Of a DNA stretch of 64,000 nt, positions 41,998-51,159 are shown one piece after another. Made by a program: the position numbers and the translations under genes. This DNA comes from Amedibacillus dolichus DSM 3991 (GTDB lineage Bacteria > Bacillota_I > Bacilli_A > Erysipelotrichales > Erysipelotrichaceae). Location: contig NZ_DS483477.1 in the NCBI RefSeq assembly GCF_000154285.1, positions 248,001 to 312,000 on the forward strand, written 5' to 3'. The number at the start of each line of letters is the position of its first letter. Position 1 is the stretch's first letter. A model generated the notes under the pieces. That model searched no databases and had not been told where the DNA came from. It saw only the letters and a program-made list of their open reading frames with translations.

Positions 41998-43979
41998 GGA
42001 TTGGATTATTTACAGATACGTATCTACCGGATATCAACGGTGTGGTATCCTCTGTGGTTACATTGCAAACGGAATTGGAAAAGCATGGACATGAGGTGTT
42101 TGTGATTGCCAATCATAAAGCACTTACTAGCAAATGGGATGGAAATGTTTTGCGTCTGCCCGGTTTGGAATTGAAATGGTTATATGGCTATAAACTCTCT
42201 ACCCCTTTTCATCAAAGTGCCAAAGAAGAAATTCGAAAACTGAAATTGGATATTATTCATGTGCATACGGAATTCGGTGTTGGAATGTTCGGACGTATTG
42301 TTGCCAAATATTTGAATATTCCGGTTGTATCTACTTATCATACGATGTATGAGGATTACACTCATTATTTGATTCCTTTTGAGAATGAAGAGGTTGATCG
42401 TGTAGGCCGCAGAATTGTGGGGAGTGTTTCACGTGTGTTTGCGGAAAATGTGCAGGCAATGATTGCTCCGAGCGAAAAGACGAAGGAAACTTTGTTAAAA
42501 TACGGAGTAACAACTCCGATCTATATTATTCCAACCGGTTTAAGCTTTGAAAAATTTAATGTTGAGAATATTGATGTTGAAAGGGTTTGTCAGATTCGTC
42601 AAAGCTATGGTATCAAGGAAGATGAAAAGCTCGTTGTTTATGTTGGACGAATTGCACAGGAAAAAAGTATTGAAATACCTATCGAAGGGTTTCGCTATGT
42701 AAAAAATCCTAAGATTAAGATGATGATTGTCGGTGGCGGACCGCAGCTTGAGGAGCTGAAAGAGCTGGCAAGAAGCTATCGGCTGCAAGAGCGTATTATT
42801 TTTACGGACAAAGTGGAAAACGATGAGGTTCCATATTACTATGCTTGTGCGGATTGCTTTGTATCTGCCAGTTTGACAGAAACACAGGGCATGACCTTTA
42901 TCGAAGCATTGGCTTGCGGCTTACCGGTGTTCGCTCGTCCCGATGAGGTGCTTGAGGATTTGGTCTTTGAAAACGAAAGTGGCTTTCTTTTTGATACTGG
43001 AAAAGAATTTGCACAAAAGCTGGAGGATTATATGGGACGCGCTAAAGAGGAACAAGAGCGCTTGCATATACGTGCCAAAGAATGCGTGAAGAAATATGAT
43101 GCCGATGTTTTTTATTCTAAGGTGCTTTCAGTCTATTTCCAGGTGTTGGACGATTTTCAAGATGCCTATGAAGTAACAAAGGTCAAAATGCTTGATGATT
43201 ATGTACGCATTTATGTTATGAATGATAAAGAGGACGAGCCGAAGAAGCTGATGATTGATTTAGAGGATTATTTCTTGTATAAGATTCGTTTGCATACGAT
43301 GTTAGATCGTCATACGGTACAGGAATTTGAACAAAAGGAAGCTTATCTCAATGCCTATCGCAATGCCATTCGACGTTTGCGTATGCGTGATTATACACGT
43401 AAGGAAATGGAACAGGTGCTTGCAAAGCTTCCTGGTATGAGTGATGCATCGGTACAGAAGATGCTAAATGAATTGGAACAAAAGGGATATATCAATGATG
43501 CCTTGTATATGGCGAATAAGATTGAAAAAATGCAGTATTCTTTAAGTGGAAAAGGAAGAATTCGTAAAACGCTGATCAATAAAGGGATTTCTAAGGAAGC
43601 GGTTGATGAGGCATTAGCAGACTTCAAAGATGAGGAGGAACGTGAAAAGGCCTTGAAAATGGCAGAAAAGCTGCGAGAAGGCTTAAAGGGAAAATCTGCC
43701 GCAATGAAGACACAAGCGATGATTCGAAAGTTGATTTCGTATGGTTTTGATAACGATATTGCCAAAGCAACGGCTGGTATTCTTAATTTCGAAGCGGAAG
43801 ATGATCGCGAAGCGCTTGAAAAAACGATTCAAAAAGCAATTCGTGGCAATCAGCGGAAATATCAGGGTAAGGAATTAAAAGAACGGGTATATGCATATTG
43901 TATGCGAAAGGGCTTCGCATCAAGTGAAATACGAGCGATATTAGAGGAAATGGAGTGGGAAGAGCTACATGAAAATTAA
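41994..43979 (+). CDS. Fusion: GT4 glycosyltransferase (1,2-diacylglycerol glucosyltransferase-like) + RecX
   Basis: A single 661-residue frame joins two families. Residues 1-385 form a GT-B enzyme like monoglucosyl-diacylglycerol synthases: GLFTDTYLPDINGVVSS, HVHTEFGVGMFGR, STYHTMYEDYTHY, VGRIAQEKSIEIP, and the ETQGMTFIEALACGLP donor motif. Residues about 393-661 form a complete RecX: a beta-rich start, EQKEAYLNAYRNAIRRL, RDYTRKEMEQVLAKL, QKGYINDALYMANKIE, GKGRIRKTLINKGIS and two more three-helix repeats. RecX normally modulates RecA. No internal stop, start with a good ribosome site or frame jump marks a border. AAGGAGG precedes the ATG; yhaM overlaps its end by 11 bases. Confidence 0.9.
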   Translation: MRIGLFTDTYLPDINGVVSSVVTLQTELEKHGHEVFVIANHKALTSKWDGNVLRLPGLELKWLYGYKLSTPFHQSAKEEIRKLKLDIIHVHTEFGVGMFGRIVAKYLNIPVVSTYHTMYEDYTHYLIPFENEEVDRVGRRIVGSVSRVFAENVQAMIAPSEKTKETLLKYGVTTPIYIIPTGLSFEKFNVENIDVERVCQIRQSYGIKEDEKLVVYVGRIAQEKSIEIPIEGFRYVKNPKIKMMIVGGGPQLEELKELARSYRLQERIIFTDKVENDEVPYYYACADCFVSASLTETQGMTFIEALACGLPVFARPDEVLEDLVFENESGFLFDTGKEFAQKLEDYMGRAKEEQERLHIRAKECVKKYDADVFYSKVLSVYFQVLDDFQDAYEVTKVKMLDDYVRIYVMNDKEDEPKKLMIDLEDYFLYKIRLHTMLDRHTVQEFEQKEAYLNAYRNAIRRLRMRDYTRKEMEQVLAKLPGMSDASVQKMLNELEQKGYINDALYMANKIEKMQYSLSGKGRIRKTLINKGISKEAVDEALADFKDEEEREKALKMAEKLREGLKGKSAAMKTQAMIRKLISYGFDNDIAKATAGILNFEAEDDREALEKTIQKAIRGNQRKYQGKELKERVYAYCMRKGFASSEIRAILEEMEWEELHEN

Positions 43980-44907
43980 GGAATTACAAGATGGATTCAA
44001 AGGAACTGTTCGTGTTCTTTTAACCAATGTAAATCGAGGAGTAACGAATAAAGGAGCACCGTATTTGTCTTTTACGCTTCAAGACGACAGCGGGGTGCTG
44101 GACGCAAAGTATTGGAATGTTAGTGAGGAGGCATTGCATAGTTTTGAAGCAGGACAGATCGTTGATGTTTACGGAGATGTAATCACACATCAAAAGCAGC
44201 TGCAATTTCGGGTGAATAAAGCGACCTTGGTAGAGGGCGAAGAAAGCATGATATTGGACTATGTTCCGGCCGGCCCTTATACACAGGAAGAATTAAAGGA
44301 AGGTATTTACGGCTATATCGAAAGCTTTGAAAATTCGATCTTAAAGGCTATTGTGCAAGCGGTCATGAAGCGACATCAGCAGGATTTCTTTGTGTACCCG
44401 GCAGCTATGCGCAATCATCATGATTTTGTCGGTGGTTTAGCTACGCATGTGTTAGGTATGCTGCAAATGGGAGAGAGCGTATGCAGGCAATATGAGAATT
44501 TGCACAGAGATTTGTTGTTGGCAGGAATTTTATTACATGATGTAGGAAAGCTTGTTGAATTGAGCGGAGCGATTGTTACGGAATATACGATGCAAGGTAA
44601 ACTTTTGGGGCATATTTCCATTATGCAAGCAGAAATCGATCAAATTGCCACAGAAATAGGTGTTGCGGAAAGTGAGGAGGCTATTTTACTTCGTCATATG
44701 GTCTTATCTCATCATGGTGTGTACGAATATGGCTCACCGGTACTGCCGATGATTCCGGAGGCGGAGGTACTCTATCTATTGGATAATTTAGATGCACGTA
44801 TGCATACGATGAAAAAAGCGTTGGCTAATATCGCAGATGGTGAATTTTCACAGCGTGTATTTGCTTTGGAAAACCGTATGCTATATAAAAGTAAGTTAGG
44901 GAAGTAG
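43969..44907 (+). CDS. yhaM: 3'-5' exoribonuclease YhaM family (OB fold + HD domain)
   Basis: The 312-residue protein has an N-terminal OB-fold nucleic-acid-binding domain (about 12-90; YLSFTLQDDSGVLDAKYW) and an HD hydrolase domain with RNHHDFVGGLATHVLGM, LLAGILLHDVGKL and LSHHGVYEYGSP metal-binding motifs. YhaM trims RNA (and ssDNA) 3' ends. Its ATG lies inside the end of the GT-RecX gene, so the two are translationally coupled. Confidence 0.93.
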   Translation: MKIKELQDGFKGTVRVLLTNVNRGVTNKGAPYLSFTLQDDSGVLDAKYWNVSEEALHSFEAGQIVDVYGDVITHQKQLQFRVNKATLVEGEESMILDYVPAGPYTQEELKEGIYGYIESFENSILKAIVQAVMKRHQQDFFVYPAAMRNHHDFVGGLATHVLGMLQMGESVCRQYENLHRDLLLAGILLHDVGKLVELSGAIVTEYTMQGKLLGHISIMQAEIDQIATEIGVAESEEAILLRHMVLSHHGVYEYGSPVLPMIPEAEVLYLLDNLDARMHTMKKALANIADGEFSQRVFALENRMLYKSKLGK

Positions 44908-44930
44908 CGAAAATGCACTTCCTTTCTTTA
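44899..44930 (+). terminator. Terminator of yhaM
   Basis: GGAAGT pairs with ACTTCC across an 11-base loop; the stem overlaps the stop codon and a T-rich run follows. Confidence 0.5.
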
Positions 44931-45013
44931 TGACAAAGTGAAAATAAGATGATAAAAGAATACATTTTAGAGATTTCGTGATATAGTAATATACGAAAAA
45001 ATGAGGTGATATT

Positions 45014-46315
45014 GTGAAGGTAGGATTTGTATCGTTAGGTTGTAGTAAAAACTTGGTAGATAGTGAAAAAATGATGGGTATGCTTGTAAGCGGACAGCAT
45101 GAGCTGGTAAGCGATCCTGCGCAGGCAGAAGCGATCATTATCAATACTTGCGGTTTTATCAATTCCGCGAAAGAAGAAGCGATTGCCACTATTTTCAAAA
45201 TGGCAGAGTATAAGAAGGATAAATGCAAACGTTTGATCGTAGTTGGGTGCTTAGCTCAGCGTTATAAGGAAACTTTAGAGGAGGAAATTCCGGAAATTGA
45301 TGCTGTTATCAGTATTCGTGAGTATCCGCATCTGCATGAAATTTTGAAGGAATTGTTAGATGAACACGATCTTGTCAGTTATGATAAATGTGAACGAAAG
45401 GTTTCCAGTCGTCCTTGGACCGCATATTTAAAAATTGCCGAGGGCTGTAGCAATCGCTGTACGTATTGTGCGATTCCGCTGATTCGTGGAGATAATGTTT
45501 CTTTTCCAATGGAGGATTTGGTAAAAGAAGCTAAGCAGCTTGCTCAGCGTGGGGTAAAGGAATTAGTGTTGATTGCACAGGATACAACAAAGTATGGTTT
45601 GGATCGCTATGGAAAGCTATCCCTTTTGGAATTGCTGAAGCAGCTGCATGAAATCGAAGGCTTTCATTGGATTCGTATTTTATATATGTACCCCGATGAA
45701 ATCGAAGATGAATTGATTGAAGGAATGGCACGTTTACCGAAGGTATTGCCATATTTCGATATACCGATGCAGCATGCGAACAATCGAATGCTGAAAGCGA
45801 TGAATCGCAGAGGGACCAAAGAAGAAGTTTTACGCTTGTGTGAAAAAATACGAAATACATTTGAAAATCCTACCCTGCGAACAACCTTTATTGTCGGTTT
45901 TCCTAGTGAAACGCATGATCATTTTAATGAGCTGATGGAGTTTGTTAATGATGTTCATTGGGATCGCATGGGAGCTTTCCCATATTCTCCGGAAGAGGAT
46001 ACACCGGCCTTCGATATGGAGCAAGACGTTAGTGAGGAAGAAAAACAGCGCCGTTTGGAACAGCTGATGCTGCGTCAAGAGGAAATATCATTACAAAATC
46101 AACAAAAGATGATTGGCCAGGTAATTGAAGTATTGGTTGAAGATCAGGAAGGACTCAGCGGCTTGTATCGCGGACGTGGAAAGTCCAGCGCACCTGATGA
46201 GGTCGATGGTATCGTAATTTTCAAAAGTGATCGCTTTATTCCTTATGGAAGCTTTGTAAAGGTACGTGTTACAGAAGCTTTTCCACATGATTTAAAGGGA
46301 GTGGAAGTGTGCTAG
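45014..46315 (+). CDS. rimO: Ribosomal protein S12 methylthiotransferase
   Basis: The 433-residue radical-SAM enzyme methylthiolates an aspartate of S12. The N-terminal MTTase domain starts VGFVSLGCSKNLVDSE and has TCGFI and GCLAQRY cysteines for the auxiliary 4Fe-4S cluster; the radical SAM motif is CSNRCTYC (about 143); a TRAM domain closes the protein (about 370-433). GTG 45014 follows GAGGTGA. The gene overlaps the DNA glycosylase gene by 7 bases. Confidence 0.96.
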   Translation: MKVGFVSLGCSKNLVDSEKMMGMLVSGQHELVSDPAQAEAIIINTCGFINSAKEEAIATIFKMAEYKKDKCKRLIVVGCLAQRYKETLEEEIPEIDAVISIREYPHLHEILKELLDEHDLVSYDKCERKVSSRPWTAYLKIAEGCSNRCTYCAIPLIRGDNVSFPMEDLVKEAKQLAQRGVKELVLIAQDTTKYGLDRYGKLSLLELLKQLHEIEGFHWIRILYMYPDEIEDELIEGMARLPKVLPYFDIPMQHANNRMLKAMNRRGTKEEVLRLCEKIRNTFENPTLRTTFIVGFPSETHDHFNELMEFVNDVHWDRMGAFPYSPEEDTPAFDMEQDVSEEEKQRRLEQLMLRQEEISLQNQQKMIGQVIEVLVEDQEGLSGLYRGRGKSSAPDEVDGIVIFKSDRFIPYGSFVKVRVTEAFPHDLKGVEVC

Positions 46316-46809
46316 TCGGCTTTGATCCAATTACCTCGAAAGAACCCTATGTTTTGATACTCGGCTCGATGCCGAGTATCACTTCTTTGGAAAAGCAAGA
46401 GTATTATGGCTTTGCACACAATCACTTTTGGAAGTTCATGGCAAATATATTTGCTATGCCAACGGATACCTATGAACAAAAAAAGGCAATCATTAGAAAG
46501 CGGCATTTGGCATTATGGGACGTGATTCATAGCTGTGAGAGAGAAGGAAGTTTGGATAGTGCGATTCGCAAGGAGCGTGTTAATGATATTGCGGGTTTTA
46601 TACAAAAACATACCACTATACGTCTTGTGATTTGTAATGGCAAAAAAAGTTATGAGCTTTATCAAAAGCATTTTCAAAATCTCGGTGTATCTTGTGTGTA
46701 TCTAGGCAGTACCAGCAATGCCAATCGTTCCATTAAAGAAAATATTTTATATGAGCAGTGGAAACAGACCTTATGGGAGGCTTTAGGCTATGGAAATAAG
46801 ACAATGTGA
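46309..46809 (+). CDS. DNA-deoxyinosine (hypoxanthine) glycosylase, UDG superfamily
   Basis: The 166-residue protein matches the small family of G/T-mismatch- or hypoxanthine-type DNA glycosylases: LILGSMPSITSL (motif I region), YYGFAHNHFWKFMANIF, LALWDVIHSCEREGSLDSAI and LGSTSNANRSI near the C-terminus. It should remove deaminated bases. GTG 46309 overlaps the end of rimO; the following GNAT overlaps by 20 bases, so the three are one coupled unit. Confidence 0.87.
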   Translation: MLVGFDPITSKEPYVLILGSMPSITSLEKQEYYGFAHNHFWKFMANIFAMPTDTYEQKKAIIRKRHLALWDVIHSCEREGSLDSAIRKERVNDIAGFIQKHTTIRLVICNGKKSYELYQKHFQNLGVSCVYLGSTSNANRSIKENILYEQWKQTLWEALGYGNKTM

Positions 46810-47281
46810 GAATCAAGAACAGCTAAAGCAGCTGGCGGATCTTGCTGATGTGATATGGCATGAATATTTCGTTTCTTTACTAAGTAAGGAACAGATTGAT
46901 TATATGGTAGAAAAATTTCAAAGCTATGATGCTATTGATAGAGCTATAAAAGAAGAAGGCTATACATATTTTCTTGCTTATGAGGAACAAACTTTAATTG
47001 GCTATATGGGAGTAAAATTAGAAGAAAAGCGATTATTCCTAAGTAAATTGTATTTGCGTAAAGATAAGCGAGGACAAGGTCTGGCTTCTATTTTATTGCA
47101 AAAGGCTGTTGATTATGCAATTGTGAATGGTAAGCAAAGCATCTATCTAACTTGTAATAAGTACAATCAGCATAGCTTAGATGTGTATCATCGAAAGGGA
47201 TTTTATGATATAGATGCCGTTGTCAGCGATATCGGACATGGCTTTGTTATGGACGATTATATTTTGCAAAAGGATTTATGA
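46790..47281 (+). CDS. GNAT family N-acetyltransferase
   Basis: The 163-residue protein has GNAT motif A KLYLRKDKRGQGLASILLQ (R-x-x-G-x-G/A in RGQGLA) and the late strand-helix SLDVYHRKGFYDI. ATG 46790 lies inside the preceding gene. Substrate unknown; a strong bidirectional hairpin follows. Confidence 0.87.
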   Translation: MEIRQCENQEQLKQLADLADVIWHEYFVSLLSKEQIDYMVEKFQSYDAIDRAIKEEGYTYFLAYEEQTLIGYMGVKLEEKRLFLSKLYLRKDKRGQGLASILLQKAVDYAIVNGKQSIYLTCNKYNQHSLDVYHRKGFYDIDAVVSDIGHGFVMDDYILQKDL

Positions 47282-47300
47282 TAAAATATACAAATATACA

Positions 47301-47334
47301 AAAAAGCTTTCCTCGTATTGAAGAAAGCTTTTTA
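47301..47334. terminator. Bidirectional terminator between the GNAT gene and tRNA-Lys
   Basis: AAAAAGCTTTC pairs with GAAAGCTTTTT around an 11-base loop. The GNAT (plus) and tRNA-Lys (minus) transcripts converge here. Confidence 0.85.
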
Positions 47335-47342
47335 TATTTAAC

Positions 47343-47418
47343 TGGTGACCCCTCAGGGAATCGAACCCTGGACCCACTGATTAAGAGTCAGTTGCTCTGC
47401 CAGCTGAGCTAAGGAGTC
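47343..47418 (-). tRNA. tRNA-Lys (anticodon CTT)
   Basis: On the minus strand the acceptor GACTCCT pairs with AGGGGTC, the anticodon loop CTCTTAA gives CTT, the T-arm is CAGGG-TTCGATT-CCCTG, and A plus CCA close the molecule. Confidence 0.95.
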
Positions 47419-47625
47419 ATTTTTTGATTGCTTAATTATTATAGCAGATATTAAGAATAATTCAAGAGGAAATTTCAAAAAATGAAAAGACTTCTTCTTG
47501 GATATAGCTGCGAACTGCTACAAATGATTTGAAACATAAAGACAGGCGTAACAAATGGCAGTTAAGATAAGTGTAGTATTAAACAATAAAGGTATAGCTA
47601 GGGGATTAGCCTACTCAAAATTCTG

Positions 47626-47654
47626 TTGTTGAGCGAATTATATATCGGTATAAT
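47626..47654 (+). promoter_or_regulatory. SigA-type promoter of the response-regulator gene
   Basis: TTGTTG (47626-47631) and TATAAT (47649-47654) with a 17-base spacer. Confidence 0.65.
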
Positions 47655-47681
47655 AGTAGTACGACAGATGGGGTGATGAAG

Positions 47682-48344
47682 ATGAAGCATATTTTAATTG
47701 TTGATGATGACATTCATATAAATGAAATGTTGGAAGAAGTTTTGAAGCATGAAAGACATACGGTTTCTCATGCGTACTCCGGAACCGAAGCATTATTGTT
47801 TTTAACAGACAGAAACCCTGATCTGATTTTGCTTGACTTAATGCTACCGGGATTATCAGGAGAAGAATTGTTGCCGCATATAGCAGGGATTCCGGTGATT
47901 GTTATGAGTGCAAAAGTAGATGTAGAAGATAAGGTATCGCTTTTACTTGGTGGAGCCGTTGATTATGTTACAAAGCCGTTTGATACAAAAGAATTACTGG
48001 CTCGAATCACTGTCGCACTACGAACTCCAACACCCTCATTAAGCAGAATATTGAAATTTCAGGACATAGTGTTGGATACATACACGCATGAGGTATTCGT
48101 TGCAGATAAAAAAGTAAAATTAACAAGAACGGAATATGCTATTTTAAAATTGTTACTGCAAAACCCGAAACAAGTAGTTGTAAAATCGATTCTTTTAGAC
48201 AAAATCAGCGAGAATACACCGGATTGTACCGAAGGCTCATTGAAAATGCACATCAGCAATTTAAGAAAAAAGCTTCGTGATATAAGCGGAAAAGATTATA
48301 TTGAAGCTGTTTGGGGGATTGGTTTTAAAATGAGGACAGAATAA
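47682..48344 (+). CDS. OmpR/PhoB-family response regulator
   Basis: The 220-residue regulator has a receiver domain (DDD near residue 8, phospho-acceptor Asp in LILLDLMLPG, Lys in VTKPF) and a winged-helix DNA-binding domain (KVKLTRTEYAILKLLL, CTEGSLKMHISNLRKKL). It begins a four-gene set with an ABC exporter and a kinase, like bacitracin/lantibiotic-sensing modules. ATG 47682 sits 8 bases after GGGG; earlier in-frame GTG and ATG codons are too close. Direct repeats before the exporter genes are its probable sites. Confidence 0.92.
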   Translation: MKHILIVDDDIHINEMLEEVLKHERHTVSHAYSGTEALLFLTDRNPDLILLDLMLPGLSGEELLPHIAGIPVIVMSAKVDVEDKVSLLLGGAVDYVTKPFDTKELLARITVALRTPTPSLSRILKFQDIVLDTYTHEVFVADKKVKLTRTEYAILKLLLQNPKQVVVKSILLDKISENTPDCTEGSLKMHISNLRKKLRDISGKDYIEAVWGIGFKMRTE

Positions 48345-48347
48345 ATA

Positions 48348-48389
48348 TTTACTGTTTCTTTACTGTTTTCTTTACCGTTTGTTTTACTC
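48348..48389 (+). promoter_or_regulatory. Direct-repeat operator for the response regulator and promoter of the ABC genes
   Basis: TTTACTGTTTC (48348), TTTACTGTTTTC (48359), TTTACCGTTTG (48371) and a partial TTTTACTC (48382) repeat with periods of 11-12 bases, as OmpR-type regulators prefer. A -10-like TATAAGAT follows at 48391. Confidence 0.65.
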
Positions 48390-48433
48390 TTATAAGATAG
48401 AATGATTGCATCGGAAAACAGGAGGTAACTATC

Positions 48434-49273
48434 ATGGAATATGTTCTTAAAACAAATTCTTTATGCAAAAGCTATGGAGGTTTCCGGGCGCTTAATGGTG
48501 TATCGATGAGTGTTCCGAAAGGAGCGATTTATGGATTTATAGGGAAAAACGGAGCCGGAAAGACAACGTTCATTCGAATCATTTGCGGTTTACAAGAACC
48601 TACATCGGGGGATTATGTCCTATATGGTAAAAATAACACCGATAAGGATATTGTGAAATCACGGCGCAGAATGGGAGCGATTGTTGAAACACCGTCAATT
48701 TATCTTGATATGACTGCCGAAGATAATTTGAAAACCCAATATCGTATTTTGGGGCTGCCGTCTTTTGATGGACTGAATGATATACTAAAGCTTGTTGGTC
48801 TTGAAAATACAGCTAAGAAAAAAGCAAAGCATTTTTCTTTGGGTATGCGCCAAAGACTGGGGATTGCTATTGCTTTGGTAGGAGATCCGGATTTTTTGAT
48901 TTTAGATGAACCGGTTAATGGACTTGATCCTCAGGGAATCGTTGAGATAAGAGAGTTGATTTTAAAACTGAATCATGAAAAACAAATTACAGTTTTGATT
49001 TCCAGTCATATCCTAGATGAATTATCGAGATTAGCAACGCATTACGGCTTTATTGATAAGGGACGTATCATAAAAGAAATAACAGCGAATGAATTGGAAA
49101 TAAAATATAATATCATATCTGATAAAACAGTTGACATCTTTAAGAAAATCAATGTATCGAAGCTGGTAATGCTGCTGTCAAAACGAAGCTGTGAAGTGAT
49201 TTCTATGACAGAACGTGATGAAAATTTGGAAAGCTATTTTATCAATTTGATAGGAGGAGTAACCTATGAATAG
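48434..49273 (+). CDS. ABC transporter ATP-binding protein (BcrA-like exporter)
   Basis: The 279-residue ATPase has Walker A GKNGAGKTTF (about 40), signature FSLGMRQRLGIA, Walker B FLILDEPVNGLDPQG and the H-loop ISSHILDEL. It resembles the BcrA/lantibiotic-immunity ATPases that pair with ABC-2 permeases to expel or inactivate antimicrobial peptides. AGGAGG precedes the ATG; the permease overlaps by 8 bases. Confidence 0.93.
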   Translation: MEYVLKTNSLCKSYGGFRALNGVSMSVPKGAIYGFIGKNGAGKTTFIRIICGLQEPTSGDYVLYGKNNTDKDIVKSRRRMGAIVETPSIYLDMTAEDNLKTQYRILGLPSFDGLNDILKLVGLENTAKKKAKHFSLGMRQRLGIAIALVGDPDFLILDEPVNGLDPQGIVEIRELILKLNHEKQITVLISSHILDELSRLATHYGFIDKGRIIKEITANELEIKYNIISDKTVDIFKKINVSKLVMLLSKRSCEVISMTERDENLESYFINLIGGVTYE

Positions 49274-50099
49274 ATTATGGATAGCGAACATTATGCGAAT
49301 GGTCAAGAATAAGCTTTTTTGGTTAGCGGTTGTTTTTATGTCATTGGTCGGTATAGGATTTCCTATCATGAATTATATGGTTATGATAAAAAATGATTTT
49401 CCGTTATTTATTGATAATAGCTTTTTTATGGGGACAATGTTTATCGGGATTCTCTTATCGATATTTTGTAGTTTATTTATAGGTACAGAGTATAATGACG
49501 GGGTGATTCGTAATAAAATCATTGTAGGGAAGAATAGGATAGCAATTTATTTTTCAAATTTATTAACTTGTATTTTAGCGGGAATTTTAATGTGCTTTGT
49601 ATCTTTGATAAGCTGTTTTATCGTAGGGATACCGCTACTGGGGGCATTTCAAAGTGAGATAAGCGTTATCATTCGATTGGCAATATGTATGTTGTTGTTA
49701 TCTGTTTCCTTTGCTTCAATCTATACTTTTATTACGATGATAATTCCTAACAAAGCTACATCAGCAGTGATATGTTTATTAACTGCATTTCTCTTTCTTG
49801 GCGTATCAACCTATATATCTGCACGCTTAAATGAGCCTAAGGTGTATGATGAGTATGTCTACATGAATGAATCAGGGCAGATGAAAACCGAAAAAGCAGA
49901 ACCGAATCCGAATTATGTCAGCGGAACAAAAAGAGAATTATACGAGTTTATAAATGAGTTTTTGCCAGGAGGGCAATCGTTTAAAATCGCCCAAATGTCT
50001 TCTGAAAGTCCGGAGAGATTGATGATATATTCGATAGTAATCATTGTGCTTACAACCGGAGCAGGAGTTTGGATCTTCAAGAAAAAAGATTTGAAATAA
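49266..50099 (+). CDS. ABC-2 type transporter permease
   Basis: The 277-residue protein has six hydrophobic helices and an ABC-2 membrane layout: a helix after the short basic N-terminus, a long extracytoplasmic loop near 195-245 (ARLNEPKVYDEYVYMNESGQ in outline) and a KKKDLK tail. It pairs with the preceding ATPase. Substrate is probably a peptide antibiotic, judging from the operon layout, not from sequence. Confidence 0.88.
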   Translation: MNRLWIANIMRMVKNKLFWLAVVFMSLVGIGFPIMNYMVMIKNDFPLFIDNSFFMGTMFIGILLSIFCSLFIGTEYNDGVIRNKIIVGKNRIAIYFSNLLTCILAGILMCFVSLISCFIVGIPLLGAFQSEISVIIRLAICMLLLSVSFASIYTFITMIIPNKATSAVICLLTAFLFLGVSTYISARLNEPKVYDEYVYMNESGQMKTEKAEPNPNYVSGTKRELYEFINEFLPGGQSFKIAQMSSESPERLMIYSIVIIVLTTGAGVWIFKKKDLK

Positions 50100-50112
50100 A
50101 GGAGTGAGAAGT

Positions 50113-51000
50113 ATGCTATGGTTATGGCTTTTCATAAGCGGACTGATTTTGGTAATTATCTCGTTATTTATCAAGATACATTTATTACGAAAATCTGCAA
50201 AAGAGATAGAATGTTCGTTTTCCGAAAGGCTTTTAACCGACAGCAATACTTTGATCGATATTTCAAGCAATGATAAACGTATGCGTCATTTAGCAAATGA
50301 AATAAATATTCAATTACGAAAGCTCCGAGATGAACGAAGAAAATTTCAGCTTGGTGATTTAGAAGTAAAAGCTGCAATGACAAATATTTCTCATGATTTA
50401 CGTACACCGCTAACTGCTATATGCGGCTATTTGGATTTACTTGAACAAGAGGAAAAAAGCGAAACGGTTAATAGATATACAGCTGTTATAAGAAATCGTA
50501 CGGAAATGCTTAAACAGCTAACGGAAGAATTGTTCCGATATTCTGTGATTTTGGCTTCAGCAGAAGCTTTAAAAATCGAACCTGTCGTTATTAACAATAT
50601 ATTAGAGGAAAGTATCGCCTCGTTTTACACGGCCTTAAAGGAAAAGCAGATCGTTCCTAAAGTCAGCATTCCACAGAAGAAGGTCATTCGTGATCTTGAC
50701 CGTTTTGCATTATCAAGGATATTTGCAAATTTATTGAATAATGCGATCAAGTACAGCAACGGTGATTTAGAAGTTACGTTATCTGAAAATGGAGAAATCC
50801 GCTTTATAAACCATGCTTCGGATTTGAGTGAAATAGAGGTAGGAAAGCTGTTTGATCGATTTTATACTGTTAATAATGCCGGGAATTCGACCGGGCTTGG
50901 ATTATCTATATCAAAAGCATTGGTTGAAAAGATGAATGGGACAATTTCAGCGGAGTATCATGACGGAATGCTTACTATTTGCATTCTATTTGGTTTATGA
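50113..51000 (+). CDS. Sensor histidine kinase
   Basis: The 295-residue kinase has one clear N-terminal membrane helix (about 3-22) and no sizeable sensor domain, so it is of the type that senses through its transporter. The H-box is NISHDLRTPLTAICGYLDLLE, followed by the N-box FANLLNNAIKYSNGD, and G-box GNSTGLGLSISKALVE. ATG 50113 follows AAAGGAG; it is the last gene of the regulator-exporter-kinase set. Confidence 0.92.
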   Translation: MLWLWLFISGLILVIISLFIKIHLLRKSAKEIECSFSERLLTDSNTLIDISSNDKRMRHLANEINIQLRKLRDERRKFQLGDLEVKAAMTNISHDLRTPLTAICGYLDLLEQEEKSETVNRYTAVIRNRTEMLKQLTEELFRYSVILASAEALKIEPVVINNILEESIASFYTALKEKQIVPKVSIPQKKVIRDLDRFALSRIFANLLNNAIKYSNGDLEVTLSENGEIRFINHASDLSEIEVGKLFDRFYTVNNAGNSTGLGLSISKALVEKMNGTISAEYHDGMLTICILFGL

Positions 51001-51115
51001 GTTTTTCATACAGAGATAATCGCAGGACTTGCAGATTTGTTTAAATATAAAGCAGGCAAGCGGATTGGTAAGTAATATATACGAAGCAAATATTTACACA
51101 AATACCAAATAAGGC

Positions 51116-51144
51116 TTGCATTCCCATTTGGGATATGGTATTAT
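51116..51144 (+). promoter_or_regulatory. SigA-type promoter of infC-rpmI-rplT
   Basis: TTGCAT (51116-51121) and TATTAT (51139-51144) with a 17-base spacer, upstream of the leader. Confidence 0.75.
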
Positions 51145-51159
51145 CATAAAGCAGAAAAG

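Noticed and set aside
43150-43200. Frameshift or missing stop joining glycosyltransferase and RecX by error
   Set aside because: The linker is in frame with normal codon use and both families are complete; no homopolymer at the joint suggests an error, though re-sequencing remains a check.
47682-51000. VanRS-type regulation of the D-Ala-D-Ser genes by this two-component system
   Set aside because: The pair encloses an ABC-2 exporter and lies 20 kb away; layout fits peptide-antibiotic sensing, not van control.
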